Assembly (NCBI GenBank): GCA_012517285.1
Contig: JAAYVG010000049.1
Location: 1 to 40,488, forward strand
Source: Elusimicrobiota bacterium
Lineage (GTDB): Bacteria > Elusimicrobiota > Elusimicrobia > Elusimicrobiales > UBA9959
Direction: 5' to 3'
DNA length: 40,488 nt
Each line of letters opens with the position of its first letter. Position 1 is the stretch's first letter. The notes beneath the pieces were generated by a model. The model had not been told where the DNA came from. It saw nothing but the letters and a program-made list of their open reading frames with translations, and ran no database searches. Positions 7,981 to 15,638 of this stretch are shown here, piece by piece. The position numbers and the translations under genes were made by a program.

Positions 7981-9297
7981 ATGAACAATACAATAATAGA
8001 AAAAATATTTAAACACACAAAGGGTTTTGACACACATATAATACTAAATTCAACCAAAGGCAGCCTGACAAGGTTTGGTGACAATGAAATATCGCAGAAT
8101 GTTTCTACTAGTGAGACCAGAGCTGATGTAAGGATTATAAGGGATGGGAAGATTGTTAAATTTATTATATCAAGGTTTTCTGATGATGATATAAAAATAG
8201 TTGTGAAAAAAGCGGTGGAAACACTCAATGTTTTAAAGAAGGCTCCGTTTATTCCAGAGCCAACAAGAACTGAGGTTAAGATTGATAGCAAAAGGTATTA
8301 TGATGAAAAAACAGCAAACATGTCACCCTCTGAAAGAGCATACTGTATAAAAGATATTTTAAAGTTTTGCAAAAAGACTCAGAGGCTTTCATATGGTATT
8401 GTGTCAAATTCTGAGGATGAGGTCGTCGTTGCTAATAATATTGGGCTTTATCAGAGATATAAGGCTACAAAGATAAATTATGAGATTATTGTAAATAAAA
8501 ACAATGCATATGGCAAAGCTGTTGGATATTCATATAAGAATGATATAAACTTTAATAGTATTAATGAAATAGCTGTAAAAAAATCTGATATGGCTTGTTC
8601 ACCTGTTGAGATAAAACCTGGCAGATACACTGTCATCATAGAGCCTCTTGCATTTGTTGAGGTCTTTAGTTTTTTTTCTTATCTGGGTTTCAATGCACTT
8701 GCTTATTATGAGAACAGAAGTTTTGCAAGCGGTAACCTCGGTAAAAAACTTTTTAGCGAAAAAGTGAATGTTATTGATGATCCATTTGATATGCCTGTTA
8801 TGCCATTTGATCTGGAAGGAATGCCGAGAGAAAGGGTTGTTCTTGTTGAAAACGGAGTTCTTAAAAATGTTGTTACTGATAAAAAAACATCCAAGCTTAC
8901 AGGACTTCCTTATACAGGCAATTCCATATTTGAGCCAAACAGTCATGGTGCTATATCTCTTTCTCTTTCAATGCTTCCTGGTAAAAAGACATCTGATGAG
9001 ATTATTGCCGATACTGACAGGGCTTTGCTTGTGACTGATTTCCACTATACAAACCCACTCAAACCAAAAAGCCTTGAGATAACTGGTATGACAAGAAATG
9101 GGACATATCTTGTTGAGAATGGTAAAATAAAAAAGGCTGTTAAAAATATGAGGTTTACTCAGAGTATGGTTGAGGCTCTCAACAATGTTGAGGATATAAG
9201 TTCTGATAGAAAAACTTTATCTGAATGGATAGCATCAATCTCTGTTCCAACTGTCAAGATAAAGAATTTTAATTTTTCATCAGGAACAGAGTTTTAA
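7981..9297 (+). CDS. TldE/PmbA-family metalloprotease subunit
   Basis: A 438-residue partner subunit of the TldD/TldE protease, which in Escherichia coli processes small peptides such as microcin B17 and CcdA. The family pattern shows in the N-terminal domain (RADVRIIRDGKIV) and the C-terminal part (FEPNSHGAISLSLSMLPG, then MTRNGTYLVENGKIKKAVKN). It lacks the zinc motif HExxxH, reading EPLAFVEVF in that place, as expected for TldE and unlike TldD downstream. The ATG at 7981 was chosen because AAGGGGG lies 5 bp upstream; an earlier frame start at 7954 has no such site. It probably forms an operon with tldD. Confidence 0.87.
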   Translation: MNNTIIEKIFKHTKGFDTHIILNSTKGSLTRFGDNEISQNVSTSETRADVRIIRDGKIVKFIISRFSDDDIKIVVKKAVETLNVLKKAPFIPEPTRTEVKIDSKRYYDEKTANMSPSERAYCIKDILKFCKKTQRLSYGIVSNSEDEVVVANNIGLYQRYKATKINYEIIVNKNNAYGKAVGYSYKNDINFNSINEIAVKKSDMACSPVEIKPGRYTVIIEPLAFVEVFSFFSYLGFNALAYYENRSFASGNLGKKLFSEKVNVIDDPFDMPVMPFDLEGMPRERVVLVENGVLKNVVTDKKTSKLTGLPYTGNSIFEPNSHGAISLSLSMLPGKKTSDEIIADTDRALLVTDFHYTNPLKPKSLEITGMTRNGTYLVENGKIKKAVKNMRFTQSMVEALNNVEDISSDRKTLSEWIASISVPTVKIKNFNFSSGTEF

Positions 9298-9299
9298 AT

Positions 9300-9404
9300 A
9301 GTGGTTAGTGATCGGTGGTTAGTAATAAGGAAATACCTTATTTAACTGAACACTACACACTATTCACTGTCCCTGCCTGCGCCGAAGCGGCTTCGGCAGG
9401 CAGG
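9300..9404. repeat. TldE-tldD spacer repeats with a GC-rich hairpin
   Basis: The spacer begins with GTGGTTAGT-like short-period repeats (9301-9323) and ends with a GC-rich 33-bp hairpin at 9372-9404. The hairpin arms CCTGCCTGC...GAAGC and GCTTC...GCAGGCAGG differ by a 2-base bulge. The same hairpin type occurs at 15410-15472 (twice), 35834-35866 and 40401-40433, always between genes. It stands out in AT-rich DNA and lacks a T-tract, so it is a REP-like repeat rather than an ordinary terminator. The GTGGAGG ribosome site of tldD follows directly. Confidence 0.7.
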
Positions 9405-9424
9405 CACTGTTTTGTGGAGGTTTT

Positions 9425-10861
9425 ATGAATGATATGTTAAAAAGAGCTGTTGAGATAATGAAGTTTAAAAGGGTTGATTTTGGTGATATAAGGATAATAG
9501 ATGAGCAGCAGCAAAACATCAACGTAAAGAACACTGAGATAACAGAGTTAAAAAATGATACGACACTCGGTTTTGGAGTCAGGGTATTATACAGTGGAGG
9601 CTGGGGATTTGCATCAAGCAACAAAATGACACTGCCTGAGGTTGAGCGTGTTGTGGAACTTGCGATTGATATAGCAAAGGCATCATCAAATCTTGTAAAC
9701 TCTAAGGTTAGACTTTCAAAAGAGGAGTCTTACACTGACGTATGGAAAACGCCATGTCTCATAGATCCATTTTCCGTGAGTGTTGAAAAAAAACTTGAAA
9801 CACTTTTCAGTGTAAATAATATACTTTTAAAAAATCCTAAGATAAAAACAGCAAATTCAAAGATGAGTTTTATAAAGACCCATAAATATTATGCCTCTAC
9901 TGAAAATTCTTTTATAGAACAGGTGCTTATCTACAGTGGTGCGGGGTATAATGCTGTTGCAATAGGTGATGATGTTCAGGTGAGATCCTATCCGGGTGCT
10001 CATGCGTTTATGCTTTCTATGGGCTATGAATATGTGGATAGCTTAAAGCTTGTTGAGAATGCAGAAAGGGTAAGGGAGGAGGCTATTGCTCTTCTAACCG
10101 CTCCGCTCTGCCCGTCTGATGATAGAGATTTAATAATATATGGCGATCAGTTGGCGCTTCAGATTCATGAATCCTGCGGTCATGCATCTGAGCTTGACAG
10201 GGTGCTTGGATATGAGGAATCCTATGCTGGTTCAAGCTTTCTTACAACAGATAAGTTGGGCAAATTCAGGTATGGAAGTGATATTGTTAATCTTGTGGCT
10301 GATACCACTCTTCCTGGTGGGCTTGCCACATGTGGCTATGACGATGATGGAGTGAAAGCTCAGAGATGGCATATTGTAAAGAATGGTATATTATCAGGTT
10401 ATATGACAAACAGGGAGTTTTGTAACCGAATTGGTGACAAAAAAAGCATGGGTGCAAACAGGGCAGATTCATATCATAGCATTCCAATAATAAGAATAAC
10501 AAATCTTGGTCTTATGCCGGGTGAGTGGGAGTATGATGATATAATAAAGAGCACAAAAAAAGGTGTGATTTTAGAAAACAACAGATCATGGAGCATAGAT
10601 CAGAAAAGACTTAACTTTCAATTTGGCTGTGAAATAGGATGGCTTATCGAGAATGGTAAAATTAAGAAGATGGTTAAAAACCCTGTTTATCAGGGGATAA
10701 CTCACAAATTCTGGGGAAGCTGTGATGCAATAGCAAACGAAAAATACTGGAAGCTTTATGGAGTTTCAAACTGTGGAAAAGGACAGCCAGGTCAGATATT
10801 TAAAATGACACATGCATCAAGCCCCGCAAGGTTTAAAAACGTAAAAATATTTGGAAGATAA
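9425..10861 (+). CDS. tldD: TldD-family zinc metalloprotease
   Basis: A 478-residue catalytic subunit of the TldD/TldE protease. The zinc motif is HESCGH in LQIHESCGHASELDR (HExxxH), about residue 246. The conserved downstream block has TCGYDDDGVKAQRW and the C-terminal NSRWSID-like segment NNRSWSIDQKRLNFQFG. The start is fixed by GTGGAGG 6 bp upstream. It follows tldE after a repeat-filled 127-bp spacer and converges on the arginine decarboxylase gene with only 3 bp between stops, so no terminator is visible there. The peptide substrate is unknown; no bacteriocin precursor was seen nearby. Confidence 0.92.
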   Translation: MNDMLKRAVEIMKFKRVDFGDIRIIDEQQQNINVKNTEITELKNDTTLGFGVRVLYSGGWGFASSNKMTLPEVERVVELAIDIAKASSNLVNSKVRLSKEESYTDVWKTPCLIDPFSVSVEKKLETLFSVNNILLKNPKIKTANSKMSFIKTHKYYASTENSFIEQVLIYSGAGYNAVAIGDDVQVRSYPGAHAFMLSMGYEYVDSLKLVENAERVREEAIALLTAPLCPSDDRDLIIYGDQLALQIHESCGHASELDRVLGYEESYAGSSFLTTDKLGKFRYGSDIVNLVADTTLPGGLATCGYDDDGVKAQRWHIVKNGILSGYMTNREFCNRIGDKKSMGANRADSYHSIPIIRITNLGLMPGEWEYDDIIKSTKKGVILENNRSWSIDQKRLNFQFGCEIGWLIENGKIKKMVKNPVYQGITHKFWGSCDAIANEKYWKLYGVSNCGKGQPGQIFKMTHASSPARFKNVKIFGR

Positions 10862-10864
10862 ATT

Positions 10865-11413
10865 TTATTCAACAAATACAGCAGCAGAAACAACTGTTGT
10901 CCACAGCCCTGATTTACCTATTGCTGATTGTGTTATGTTAACTGTTTTAACAATCTTTCCGCTCATCTCCCACTGCTTTTCTTTTTCATCCCATGATGCC
11001 TCAGCGGCAAACTCTATGCCGAGTGTTGTTGATAGCATCATTGCTGCAAGATCTTCAGCGTATTCACCTGATGCAGAGTCTGTTTCACCAAAGCTGTGAT
11101 GCTCTGATATATATCCATGATTTGTTCTATCCTTTGGTATGGCAAGACCTATTGAAGCTGTTATGAGCCTATGGTTTTCATTAGTAGTATTTCTTGCAAG
11201 AACCAGATGAACTATCTGTCCACTTTTTAACTTGGTGAGTCCTAAATCCCTGTTTATAAGCTTGCACTTAGGAGGAAAGATACTTGAAACATGAACCAAA
11301 TTGAATCTTGCTATCTGTGCATCCCTTAATGCTTCCTCAAAGCTTGCTAATTTTTCCTTATGCCTTCCAACACCCTTTGTTAGAAAAATACTTTTGGCAA
11401 CCATACTTTCCAT
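10865..11413 (-). CDS. Pyruvoyl-dependent arginine decarboxylase
   Basis: A 182-residue proenzyme of the PvlArgDC family, which converts arginine to agmatine, the first step of one polyamine route. The self-cleavage site is NLVHVSSIFPP: cleavage between Ser43 and Ser44 would turn Ser44 into the pyruvoyl group. Further family marks are AIPKDRTNHGYISEHH and AEDLAAMMLSTTLG, with the catalytic glutamate probably in the ISEHH region. The ATG at 11413 has AAGGAGG 7 bp upstream, and a TATAAT box lies on the minus strand at 11467-11462. Converges with tldD. The enzyme is common in archaea and scattered in bacteria. Confidence 0.92.
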   Translation of the reverse strand: MESMVAKSIFLTKGVGRHKEKLASFEEALRDAQIARFNLVHVSSIFPPKCKLINRDLGLTKLKSGQIVHLVLARNTTNENHRLITASIGLAIPKDRTNHGYISEHHSFGETDSASGEYAEDLAAMMLSTTLGIEFAAEASWDEKEKQWEMSGKIVKTVNITQSAIGKSGLWTTVVSAAVFVE

Positions 11414-11503
11414 AATTTTCCTCCTTAATTTCTTTCTGTTAAAATATCTATAACATATTTTATTATATATTAATTTTGTTCAATCTTGTATATTTTTTAA
11501 AAG

Positions 11504-11539
11504 AATCAAAAGTAATCTATTCGGTTACTTTTGATTTTT
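11504..11539. terminator. Hairpin followed by a T-run (bidirectional terminator-like)
   Basis: AATCAAAAGTAA (11504-11515) pairs perfectly with TTACTTTTGATT (11525-11536) around a 9-base loop, and a short T-run follows. It lies in the 258-bp spacer upstream of the arginine decarboxylase and downstream of abiEii. A related hairpin with the same AGTAAC/GTTACTTTTG core is at 16708-16739. Confidence 0.5.
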
Positions 11540-11601
11540 CTTCCTAAATAACTAAATAACCAAACAACCAAATAACCAGATAGATAACTTTTTCACTACC
11601 C
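11537..11601. repeat. Octamer array ending in a CTTTTTCACTACCCC motif
   Basis: After the hairpin come 8-bp units (AAATAACT, AAATAACC, AAACAACC, AAATAACC) in reverse orientation to the array at 1074-1110. CTTTTTCACTACCCC follows at 11587-11601. The latter resembles the end motif at 17145-17159, which also lies next to an octamer array. No gene is seen in 11414-11671. Confidence 0.6.
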
Positions 11602-11671
11602 CATAAATATATGTTATAGCAACTTAAAGATTTAATCTGTTAATGAAAATCATATAAAGGAAGATGATGGC

Positions 11672-12337
11672 TTATCTTTCTAATTTTTCCTGTAACTTTG
11701 AAAGAAGTATTTTAAAATTTGAGTTTTTATAATAATCTCTTTTTTCTTCAGGAAGTATTGTTGATAGTTTGACCCTGTAATCATTCTTTGTAAGGTTATC
11801 TATATTTTTTATAATTGCTAAAGCTTTTTCTCCTGTTATATTTAGATTTATTCCTTTTTTAACCATAAATTCAATATCATAAACATCTCTTATTTCCTTC
11901 CTGTTAAGAAATGCATCTACTTTAAATTTCATCATATCATCAAGAATTATTGAGTTTAATAATACCTGTTTCTCACTGTGGGTAGAATAGGCAATGTTTT
12001 TTTCCATTCTTAATTTCTTTTTTTCCTTTCTTATTTCTATTTTTAATGAGCTTGGATATTCATCTGATCTTATTTCAAAAACTATAGAAAAAAATTTGTT
12101 ATGACAATCTTTAATGACATACTTCTTTTCAAGTAATTTCTTTATCTTCTCAAAAAATAAGTTAAAGTTTAAATTTTTATAAACCCAGAAGTCCAGATCA
12201 ACTGAATATCTATCAAGTCCGTAACACAACCTTAACATTGTCCCACCAACAAAAACCAGATTATTAAGGATATTATTTTTGTTGAGGTATTCAATGACCT
12301 CTATTTCAAATATCTCATGTCTTATTAAATCCTGCAT
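11672..12337 (-). CDS. abiEii: AbiEii toxin, nucleotidyltransferase
   Basis: A 221-residue DNA-polymerase-beta-like nucleotidyltransferase, the toxin of the type IV AbiE system. The core motif is VFVGGTMLRLCYGLDRYSVD followed by LDF: Gly31-Gly32 and the metal-binding pair Asp47/Asp49. The later family block is DDMMKFKVDAFLNRKEIRDV ahead of YDIEF. Related enzymes transfer nucleotides to tRNA or other targets in vitro; the target here is unknown. Its start overlaps the antitoxin gene by 13 bp, the usual AbiE layout, implying coupled translation. The code is very AT-rich. The pair sits beside a repeat-element end, consistent with mobile defence cargo. Confidence 0.9.
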   Translation of the reverse strand: MQDLIRHEIFEIEVIEYLNKNNILNNLVFVGGTMLRLCYGLDRYSVDLDFWVYKNLNFNLFFEKIKKLLEKKYVIKDCHNKFFSIVFEIRSDEYPSSLKIEIRKEKKKLRMEKNIAYSTHSEKQVLLNSIILDDMMKFKVDAFLNRKEIRDVYDIEFMVKKGINLNITGEKALAIIKNIDNLTKNDYRVKLSTILPEEKRDYYKNSNFKILLSKLQEKLER

Positions 12338-12921
12338 ATTTTCTCCATAGCCCTTATTGTTTTATTAGGATATTTTTTTGATAATTTTTTTAGTTTTTTG
12401 ATATCTATCTTATTTAGATCAATGGCATTTAAATCAAGGGAGTATTTCCCAAATGAGTAAAGATATATGCAATCCAAAAATGCTTTTTCTTTTTCTGCTA
12501 TAAAAAAGTTTTTTTCTTTCTTAAAGTTACTATAAAATTTTTCCTTTATTTTAAAGTATTTAAATATCCTCCCATTGATATTATATTCTTTTGTCATACC
12601 AAGTGTTATCCCTTCTACAACAGTAGCAGGCATCTGAGTGGTTATACCATAATAATAAAGAGCATTTGAAAGAGAAACATAGGATGGGACTCTTAAAACA
12701 GAGAGGATTGAGAAATAATCTGTTAAAGAATTTTTATCCCATTGTGAATAAAAGCAGTAATAATTTTGTTTTATCTTTATAAAAAGCTTTTTCTTTACAT
12801 ATCTTGAGCAAAAAACCCTTGCTCCATCAATAGTTATTCCTAATTTATTTGATATATCATAAACAGTAAAATATGGCTTGTCTATCAGGTCTGATATCTT
12901 TATAATATTTTTACTGAGCAT
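12325..12921 (-). CDS. abiEi: AbiEi antitoxin and repressor
   Basis: A 198-residue protein with an N-terminal winged helix-turn-helix (about residues 8-55, FTVYDISNKLGITIDGARVF) followed by the AbiEi core, with VSLSNALYYYG and the C-terminal KEKAFLDCIYLYSFG. In studied systems AbiEi neutralises AbiEii and represses its own promoter by binding inverted repeats. No Shine-Dalgarno sequence precedes the ATG. Instead a perfect palindrome begins at the first base of the start codon (12921-12950), with TATACT just ahead of the ATG. It is the first gene of the two-gene operon. Confidence 0.88.
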   Translation of the reverse strand: MLSKNIIKISDLIDKPYFTVYDISNKLGITIDGARVFCSRYVKKKLFIKIKQNYYCFYSQWDKNSLTDYFSILSVLRVPSYVSLSNALYYYGITTQMPATVVEGITLGMTKEYNINGRIFKYFKIKEKFYSNFKKEKNFFIAEKEKAFLDCIYLYSFGKYSLDLNAIDLNKIDIKKLKKLSKKYPNKTIRAMEKICRI

Positions 12922-12950
12922 AGTATATTATCACTTATGATAATATACTA
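12921..12950 (-). promoter_or_regulatory. Palindromic operator/promoter of abiE
   Basis: TAGTATATTATC (12921-12932) and GATAATATACTA (12939-12950) form a perfect 12-bp inverted repeat with a 6-base spacer. It abuts the abiEi start codon and contains -10-like boxes. AbiEi proteins are known to bind inverted repeats at their own promoter, so this is the likely autoregulatory site. The overlap with the start suggests a leaderless transcript. Confidence 0.7.
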
Positions 12951-12972
12951 TATTTAGAAGCAAACAATCAAA

Positions 12973-13079
12973 TCCTGACTTCCGCATTTTTCAAGTTATA
13001 AAAACTTTTCTCATAGGGAAATTTAAAACATACCCTTTTTTCATGGGCACTACATTTTCTTGATTATGTAAGGCGTCAA
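12973..13079 (+). repeat. 107-bp terminal repeat (left end)
   Basis: It matches 31-137 in reverse orientation over its full length. It comprises the 19-bp terminal motif, the AACTTTTCTCATAGGG core (from 13004), and an inner part ending TTATGTAAGGCGTCAA that is absent from the third copy at 16783-16836. It begins 22 bp past the abiE operator. Confidence 0.75.
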
Positions 13080-13193
13080 TCATCACTTTTAACTGAATCT
13101 GTTTATTACTTCTGTGTGGCTCAGTAAGATTATTAACAAAACAAAATTATGAAATTACACAAAATTCTTAACATTACCCTCCCTTACATTTAT

Positions 13194-13220
13194 TTGACAA
13201 AAAGCATTACTTTTTATAAA
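13194..13220 (+). promoter_or_regulatory. Putative sigma-70-type promoter
   Basis: TTGACA (13194-13199) and TATAAA (13215-13220) are separated by 15 bp, about 90 bp upstream of the start at 13313. The -35 is a perfect consensus, and the spacing is slightly short. The rest of the 13080-13312 spacer holds nothing recognisable. Confidence 0.5.
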
Positions 13221-13312
13221 CTATGTTTGTGATTAAATAAGGGCTATATTTTTGAAGGCTTATGGTGAACCAAGGACAAAGAATATATAATAAATTAATA
13301 GTTGGAGGAATA

Positions 13313-15004
13313 ATGGAATCACTACACGACGATTACATATCCCAAAAAACCATCCCGATTTATAAAAAAAAGACGACTTTGCTCCTATATACAATCTTCC
13401 TGTTTATGGGTTTTTTCTCAACAGGTTATGCGATTGGAGTTGAGGTTCCGACTGCTAAATATGCAGAACAGGAATACAAAAATGCCGTTGACATACTGGC
13501 ATCACAAAATGTACACCGGCAACATGATAGAATCAAGACAGCCAAATTATCATATTTCTTGGGTTGGGCTGGTGGGGAGAATTTTTATCTACACCAATAT
13601 ATTCGGTTTGGCATATTTATAACTATAGCAATATGGGCGATATGGTCGATTATAGCGACATTAATTTCAGGCGAATTCGGAGTTGTAGCGACATTAATTT
13701 CAGGCGAATTCGGAGCTAAAAAACTTTTTTTCCCCGCTATTGTAGGATTATATTCTATAATCAATGGCCGCGCATATTCCGAAATGTCGGACCAGCAATT
13801 TGATCAAATTTACAATCCAGAATTCTTTGGACAAGTAGCACAGGTGATTGGATTAAAAAGAGATGAAGATAGACAGAAACAGACCATCAGTAAGTTAAAC
13901 AAAATGATTGACGATTGCCGAACCATTTATACTGCGGGTGATTACGATGAAGCATTGACTACTTGCCAGTCCGCAAAATTTAAATCTGAAATTAGCTCAG
14001 ATAAAAACTTAAAATCAGCAATACACGAGTTAATGGGGAATATCTATGAAAAACTTGGCGACAACTTAAACGCAAGGAAAGAATATGCGATAGCCATTTC
14101 TAACGCACAGGATGTATCTGCCAAAGCGAGACTCGAAAAAGATTTTAAAAGAACAGAAGAAACATTCGTCAAGACTTTCCTAAATGAAGATTATCAAAAG
14201 AGAAAATTCATAATGCCCGTTGACAACGCACAGGTGGTTGAACCATCAGCAGAACACATAAATATTCTGGATATCAAAAAAATACCGAACATAGAGTTTC
14301 GCGATGGAAGCCCCGCCATTAACCAGCTTTATATTGGACATCCATATATTGATAAAGAATACATCCCTTTTGAAGATTCTCAATTTGAAATTTTGCGAGA
14401 GAGGGTTGGGGAGTTTTTTGAACTTATGCAAGCACTTGGTGCAACAAAAGTTGACGTAAAAAGCGTTGTTATTAATAAACATGAGTATATTATAGAATCC
14501 AATATAGAAGCCGGTGGGCATGTATCGGCTAATCCAGCCAAGGTTGTTAGTAAACTGGGTATGCTTCCTGCATCTGCATCAAACTATCTATTAAAAATAC
14601 TGCCAAATGATGAAATAAAAGCAGGTGCAACCTATAAAAAGCAGGAAAACAAATCTACGACTGAGGTCTCACTTCATGAGCTCAAAATAAACCAGGTCTT
14701 TCACCCAACAAAAAAACCCTTCCTGCCTGAAGGGTTAATCTGGTATAAACATGAACCATCTTGGCAACAACTCTATAGGCAAAGACTTCGTGGCGACTTG
14801 CTGCAACACACAGAAAGGATTAGCACCAAAAACAACAATCTTATACAAGACTCTGAGATATCACAAATAGCGGGGGAATTGGGAATAATACTGGCTGGCA
14901 GAGATATAAACGTGAAAAAACCCATAAAACAGAAAATGGAGATTCAAGAGGATGTCGAATTAGTTATTGATGTTAAGTTCGCACCTTTGGATTCATTGAG
15001 GTGA
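13313..15004 (+). CDS. Membrane protein with TM2-like and TPR-like regions
   Basis: A 563-residue protein of unknown function. The ATG at 13313 follows GGAGG with 4 bp spacing; an earlier ATG at 13262 has none. An N-terminal hydrophobic segment (about 22-44, LLLYTIFLFMGFFSTGYAIG) is a signal peptide or anchor. Next comes a TM2-like module with LGWAGGENFYLHQYIRFG and two further membrane stretches. A helical region with TPR-like spacing (about 200-290) includes YTAGDYDEALTTCQSA and GNIYEKLGDNLNARKEY. The last ~250 residues are not recognised. A 33-bp in-frame tandem duplication lies in the second membrane stretch (ATLISGEFG twice). Codon use differs from flanking genes. The gene ends just before a small TM2 gene. 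Confidence 0.65.
   Translation: MESLHDDYISQKTIPIYKKKTTLLLYTIFLFMGFFSTGYAIGVEVPTAKYAEQEYKNAVDILASQNVHRQHDRIKTAKLSYFLGWAGGENFYLHQYIRFGIFITIAIWAIWSIIATLISGEFGVVATLISGEFGAKKLFFPAIVGLYSIINGRAYSEMSDQQFDQIYNPEFFGQVAQVIGLKRDEDRQKQTISKLNKMIDDCRTIYTAGDYDEALTTCQSAKFKSEISSDKNLKSAIHELMGNIYEKLGDNLNARKEYAIAISNAQDVSAKARLEKDFKRTEETFVKTFLNEDYQKRKFIMPVDNAQVVEPSAEHINILDIKKIPNIEFRDGSPAINQLYIGHPYIDKEYIPFEDSQFEILRERVGEFFELMQALGATKVDVKSVVINKHEYIIESNIEAGGHVSANPAKVVSKLGMLPASASNYLLKILPNDEIKAGATYKKQENKSTTEVSLHELKINQVFHPTKKPFLPEGLIWYKHEPSWQQLYRQRLRGDLLQHTERISTKNNNLIQDSEISQIAGELGIILAGRDINVKKPIKQKMEIQEDVELVIDVKFAPLDSLR
13653..13715 (+). repeat. 33-bp in-frame tandem duplication
   Basis: The 30-bp segment at 13653-13682 recurs identically at 13686-13715, a 33-bp period. 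It duplicates 11 codons including ATLISGEFG. Because even synonymous positions are identical, the duplication is recent. It lies in a predicted membrane or loop stretch of the host protein. Confidence 0.9.
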
Positions 15005-15018
15005 TAGGAGACAAAATT

Positions 15019-15243
15019 ATGACAGAAGAAATCAACCATGCAAACCACAGTAAAATAGCCGCCGTTCTATTTGCTTTCTTTTTAGGAGGGATTGGCGCAC
15101 ACAAATTCTATCTCGGCAGCACAAAACTCGGCATATTATATTTGATCTTTTTTTGGACAGGTATCCCATTATTAATTGGCTTTATTGAGGGTATTATTTA
15201 TCTAACAATGTCCACCGAAGAATTCAATGCAAAATATAATTAA
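15019..15243 (+). CDS. Small TM2-domain membrane protein
   Basis: A 74-residue protein that is almost entirely a TM2 domain: AAVLFAFFLGGIGAHKFYLG forms the first membrane helix with the family's G-x-H-x-F-Y-L-G turn, followed by a second helix LGILYLIFFWTGIPLLIGF. The acidic and charged ends are predicted cytoplasmic. The ATG at 15019 has AGGAG 8 bp upstream. The gene lies 14 bp after the stop of the larger TM2-like gene, so they form a pair. TM2 proteins have no single known role. Confidence 0.85.
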   Translation: MTEEINHANHSKIAAVLFAFFLGGIGAHKFYLGSTKLGILYLIFFWTGIPLLIGFIEGIIYLTMSTEEFNAKYN

Positions 15244-15332
15244 TATCTCGAATAGAATCTTTCAAAAATCTAACAAGGTGCATTTGTGTTTCAAATTATT
15301 GCTAATCTCTGAAGAGGAGGAATGAACCACCT

Positions 15333-15472
15333 CTGTCCAACTTCGTAGGTTGACAGGTTATAACGCTTTTATTCAATACTTTATTCTCACTTTTTCAGTC
15401 TCGTCTTCTGCCTACGCCGAAGTAGCTTCGGCAGGCAGGCCTGCCTGCGCCGAAACGGCTTTGGCAGGCAGG
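15333..15472. repeat. Hairpin and two tandem GC-rich hairpin repeats
   Basis: The 15244-15638 spacer has no gene. It contains a hairpin CTGTCCAAC / GTTGACAG (15333-15356, one bulge) with no T-run. Two GC-rich REP-like units follow head to tail (15410-15439 and 15440-15472), matching those at 9372, 35834 and 40401. Confidence 0.65.
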
Positions 15473-15526
15473 TTGTATTGGATAATTCTGTTCCAGCTGT
15501 AAGAGTCGGTAATGTAAAATATTATT

Positions 15527-15542
15527 TGGATAACTTTATCCA
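15527..15542. promoter_or_regulatory. Inverted repeat upstream of the thermonuclease
   Basis: TGGATAACTTTATCCA is a perfect inverted repeat (7-bp arms, 2-bp centre). Its right half is part of TTATCCACA (15536-15544), the consensus DnaA box, and the left half is close to a second box in opposite orientation. It lies about 95 bp before the thermonuclease start. It may be an operator or simply chance; a replication origin is unlikely with so few boxes. Confidence 0.35.
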
Positions 15543-15638
15543 CATGCCTAAAAAGTTCAATATGTTATGGATACTTATATTTTATTGATACTACTCTTCA
15601 AAACAAATTATAATTATCTTTATTCTCCGGGAGGAAAT

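Noticed and set aside
11414-11671. tRNA or small RNA gene
   Set aside because: The only structure is a simple terminator-like hairpin and octamer repeats; no cloverleaf could be drawn.
15527-15544. Replication origin (DnaA boxes)
   Set aside because: Only one perfect TTATCCACA and one weak inverted box were seen; no cluster, and the DnaA-like gene is distant and not a true initiator.
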